Source: Flavobacterium sp. xlx-214
Lineage (GTDB): Bacteria; Bacteroidota; Bacteroidia; Flavobacteriales; Flavobacteriaceae
NCBI RefSeq assembly: GCF_013874595.1
Contig: NZ_CP059431.1
Location: forward strand, 1,116,001 to 1,180,000
Reading direction: 5' to 3'
Length of the DNA: 64,000 nt
The stretch's first letter is position 1. Each line of letters starts with the position of its first letter. The position numbers were made by a program, and so were the translations under genes. Below the pieces are notes generated by a model, which was not told the DNA's origin, ran no database searches, and worked only from the letters and a program-made list of their open reading frames with translations. Below are positions 61,995-64,000 of this stretch, piece by piece.

Positions 61995-62486
61995 ATGAAA
62001 TTACGTTTGTCATTAGTAACTATTTGCTTGTTATTTGTAACATTTGCAATTGGTCAAAATAAATTACCAAATGTATCATTAAAGAATTTAGATAATAAAT
62101 CTATTAATGTATCAAGTTACAATAATTCATCTAAGCTTGTTATTGTTAGCTTTTGGGCTACTTGGTGTGGTCCTTGTATTAAAGAGTTAGAAGCTATTAA
62201 AGGGAAGTATGCGCAATGGCAGAAAGATTATGGTGTAGAATTAGTTGCAATTTCTATTGATGATTCTAAAACAATTAATCGTGTAAAGCCAATGGTTACT
62301 TCAAAAGGTTGGAAGTATAATGTTCTTTTAGATACAAATCAAGATTTAAAAAGAGCTTTAAATGTTGTAAATGTTCCTTATACAATGATTTTATATAAAG
62401 GAAAAGTTGTGTTTACGCACTCAAACTATACACCAGGTATTGAGACTAAAATGGAACAAGAATTAGCTAAGATTGTAAAAAAATAA
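61995..62486 (+). CDS. TlpA-like thioredoxin-family protein
   Basis: The 163-residue protein has a signal peptide (MKLRLSLVTICLLFVTFAIG) and a thioredoxin fold with FWATWCGPCIKELEAIK (active-site CGPC, about residue 60) and the cis-Pro region VVNVPYTMILYKG. TlpA/ResA-like proteins reduce or exchange disulfides in the periplasm. It starts a + strand unit with the DUF6029 gene four bases downstream. Confidence 0.9.
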   Translation: MKLRLSLVTICLLFVTFAIGQNKLPNVSLKNLDNKSINVSSYNNSSKLVIVSFWATWCGPCIKELEAIKGKYAQWQKDYGVELVAISIDDSKTINRVKPMVTSKGWKYNVLLDTNQDLKRALNVVNVPYTMILYKGKVVFTHSNYTPGIETKMEQELAKIVKK

Positions 62487-62490
62487 TTAA

Positions 62491-64000
62491 ATGAAAAGAA
62501 TTCTTCTTTTGACGACGTTGTTAACGTCGTCTTTCTTTTATGCGCAAGTTCGCGTAGGGATTGAATCTAATAATCAATACTATCTTGATGATAATAAAAT
62601 TAAGATAGATGAAAAAGAAGCAGAAGATAGATTTAGATCTAATACTTATGTTAAGTTAGACTATTTTAAAAATAAATGGGAGTTTGGTCTTCAGGTGGAG
62701 TCTTATTATCCTAAAGCAATCATTAATTATAGTCCGGATCTTAAAGATGTAAATATAGGAACTATATACGCTCGTTATAATGATATAGATAATGGTGTTA
62801 ATATTACCTTAGGGCATTTTTATGAGCAGTTTGGTAGTGGTTTAATTTTACGTTCATGGGAAGATAGAGCATTAGGTGTTAATAATGCAATTTTTGGTAT
62901 GAACGCCAAATTAAGATTAGCTAATAATTTAGATTTAACAGCTTTAACAGGAAAACAACGCGTAGGTATGGGGTTTGATTTTTCTGACAGCTATATTATG
63001 GGAACGAATCTTGAATTCAATGCAGCAGGAGCTTTAAATCTTGAGAAAACCGATTTACGTTTTGGTGCAAGTTATGTTGGAAGATTAGATCAAAAAGCCG
63101 AAGTTGAATACCAAGGGGTACATGATTTAACTAATGTGGTTTCTGGAAGATTTAATTTTGGTACTGGTGGGTTTAATTTAGGGGGAGAATATGTACATAA
63201 GCAAAAAGATATATTAGTAGAGATTGGTGATTATATGGATGGGATCTTTAAAGATGGTAATGCTTTATTGATAAACTTAGGATATAATGAAGGTAATTTT
63301 GGATCAAGTGTTAATCTTCGTCGTATGGAAAACATGTCTTTCTATTCTGAACGTAGTTTTACTGGAAACGTATACAATAAAGGTGTTGTTAATTATGTGC
63401 CTGCTTTAACAAAACAGTATGATTTTTCTTTACAAAATATCTATGTGTATCAAGCACAGCCACATTTAGATTTTTTTCAGGCAAGAAAATCTGGTGAAAT
63501 AGGTGGTCAATATGATTTGTTTTATGATTTTGCAGAAGGTAGTGCTTTGGGCGGTAAGCATGGTATGCATTTAGCTGTAAATGGTTCTTATTGGTCTGGT
63601 TTGAAATCAACATATGATTTTAATAATAATACTGTAGATAATGAATTCTTGAAATTTGGACAAAAATATTATTCTGATATTGCTGTAGAAGTTAGGAAGA
63701 ATTGGACTTCCAGTTTTCAGACAATTACAATGTATATGAATCAATATTACAATGCGCCAATGTTAGAGTCTAAATTCGAAGAAATAAAAACTAATATTGC
63801 TAGTTTTGAAGGGTTGTACAATTTTACCGAAACTAGTTCTGTAAGATTGCAGTTGCAACATATGTGGGCAAAAACAGATAAACGTGATTGGGCTGCAGGA
63901 TTATTAGAGTTTGTTCCTAATTCTATGTTTAGTATTTATGTTACTGATATGTATAATTACGGAAACACACATCCTGAAAGTCGAGTTCATTATTACAGTG
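62491..64000 (+). CDS. DUF6029-family outer-membrane-like protein, truncated by window end
   Basis: An ATG at 62491, four bases after the previous stop, opens a frame that continues past base 64000 without a stop (503 codons seen). The N-terminus MKRILLLTTLLTSSFFYAQ is a signal peptide. The remainder has many beta strands with aromatic and Gly-rich ends (YARYNDIDNGVNITLGHFYE, GTNLEFNAAGALNLEKTDLR), typical of a beta-barrel. The sequence LGHFYEQFGSGLILRSWEDR is characteristic of the DUF6029 proteins of Bacteroidota. It is probably co-transcribed with the TlpA-like gene. Confidence 0.75.
   Translation, partial: MKRILLLTTLLTSSFFYAQVRVGIESNNQYYLDDNKIKIDEKEAEDRFRSNTYVKLDYFKNKWEFGLQVESYYPKAIINYSPDLKDVNIGTIYARYNDIDNGVNITLGHFYEQFGSGLILRSWEDRALGVNNAIFGMNAKLRLANNLDLTALTGKQRVGMGFDFSDSYIMGTNLEFNAAGALNLEKTDLRFGASYVGRLDQKAEVEYQGVHDLTNVVSGRFNFGTGGFNLGGEYVHKQKDILVEIGDYMDGIFKDGNALLINLGYNEGNFGSSVNLRRMENMSFYSERSFTGNVYNKGVVNYVPALTKQYDFSLQNIYVYQAQPHLDFFQARKSGEIGGQYDLFYDFAEGSALGGKHGMHLAVNGSYWSGLKSTYDFNNNTVDNEFLKFGQKYYSDIAVEVRKNWTSSFQTITMYMNQYYNAPMLESKFEEIKTNIASFEGLYNFTETSSVRLQLQHMWAKTDKRDWAAGLLEFVPNSMFSIYVTDMYNYGNTHPESRVHYYS

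Overview
The window looks like chromosomal DNA from a member of the Bacteroidota, most likely the family Flavobacteriaceae. The evidence is low GC, near absence of Shine-Dalgarno sites, promoter -7 boxes of the form TAnnTTTG, type IX secretion (T9SS) C-terminal sorting domains on secreted proteins, a PorZ homologue, a complete Bat operon, Omp28-type lipoproteins and a DUF6029 protein. No prophage, insertion sequence, CRISPR array, rRNA or tRNA gene was recognised. I do not name a genus.

Layout. 1-7.9 kb: end of a PlsC/GNAT-type acyltransferase, a T9SS-exported M12B-like metallopeptidase, ribF, an HTTM membrane protein whose 3' end overlaps lpxH, queD, a YceI lipoprotein and a crotonase. 8-16.7 kb: a secreted protein with short GF-x-GT-x-x-EW repeats, then a 2298-residue T9SS adhesin with about eleven Ig-like repeats. 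16.8-18.9 kb: alcohol dehydrogenase, GNAT and Nudix genes. 19-25.2 kb: an accessory-looking stretch with two paralogous repeat lipoproteins bracketing small hypothetical genes, a MafI-like orphan immunity candidate and the largest gene-free stretch (21030-21665), plus a SlyD-type isomerase and a VF530 protein. 25.3-33.6 kb: a glycosyltransferase/phosphoesterase pair, a secreted unknown, porZ-recO, a small outer-membrane protein, a PPP phosphatase and an AlbA_2 protein.

33.8-42.8 kb is an eight-gene moxR/DUF58/DUF4381-like/batABCDE operon, followed by an aldehyde dehydrogenase and two tandem M13 metallopeptidases. 48.5-55.6 kb is a metal-handling district: SCO protein, feoA-feoB-small Cys-rich ORF, a ZIP transporter with a DtxR/MntR regulator, and a divergent TonB-dependent receptor. 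Its promoter overlaps a palindrome that could be the operator of that regulator. 55.7-60.9 kb carries a small cytochrome-b-like membrane protein, two tandem RlpA-like proteins, a CYTH protein, a SpecificRecomb-family membrane protein and dinB. The window ends with an Omp28 lipoprotein, a TlpA-like thioredoxin and a truncated DUF6029 gene.

Most of the window is ordinary envelope and housekeeping content. The best candidates for something little described are the 19-25 kb accessory region, the GF-x-GT-x-x-EW repeat protein, and the regulatory DNA of the metal genes. Starts were moved inward from the longest ORF wherever a signal peptide, lipobox or family N-terminus pointed to a later codon.
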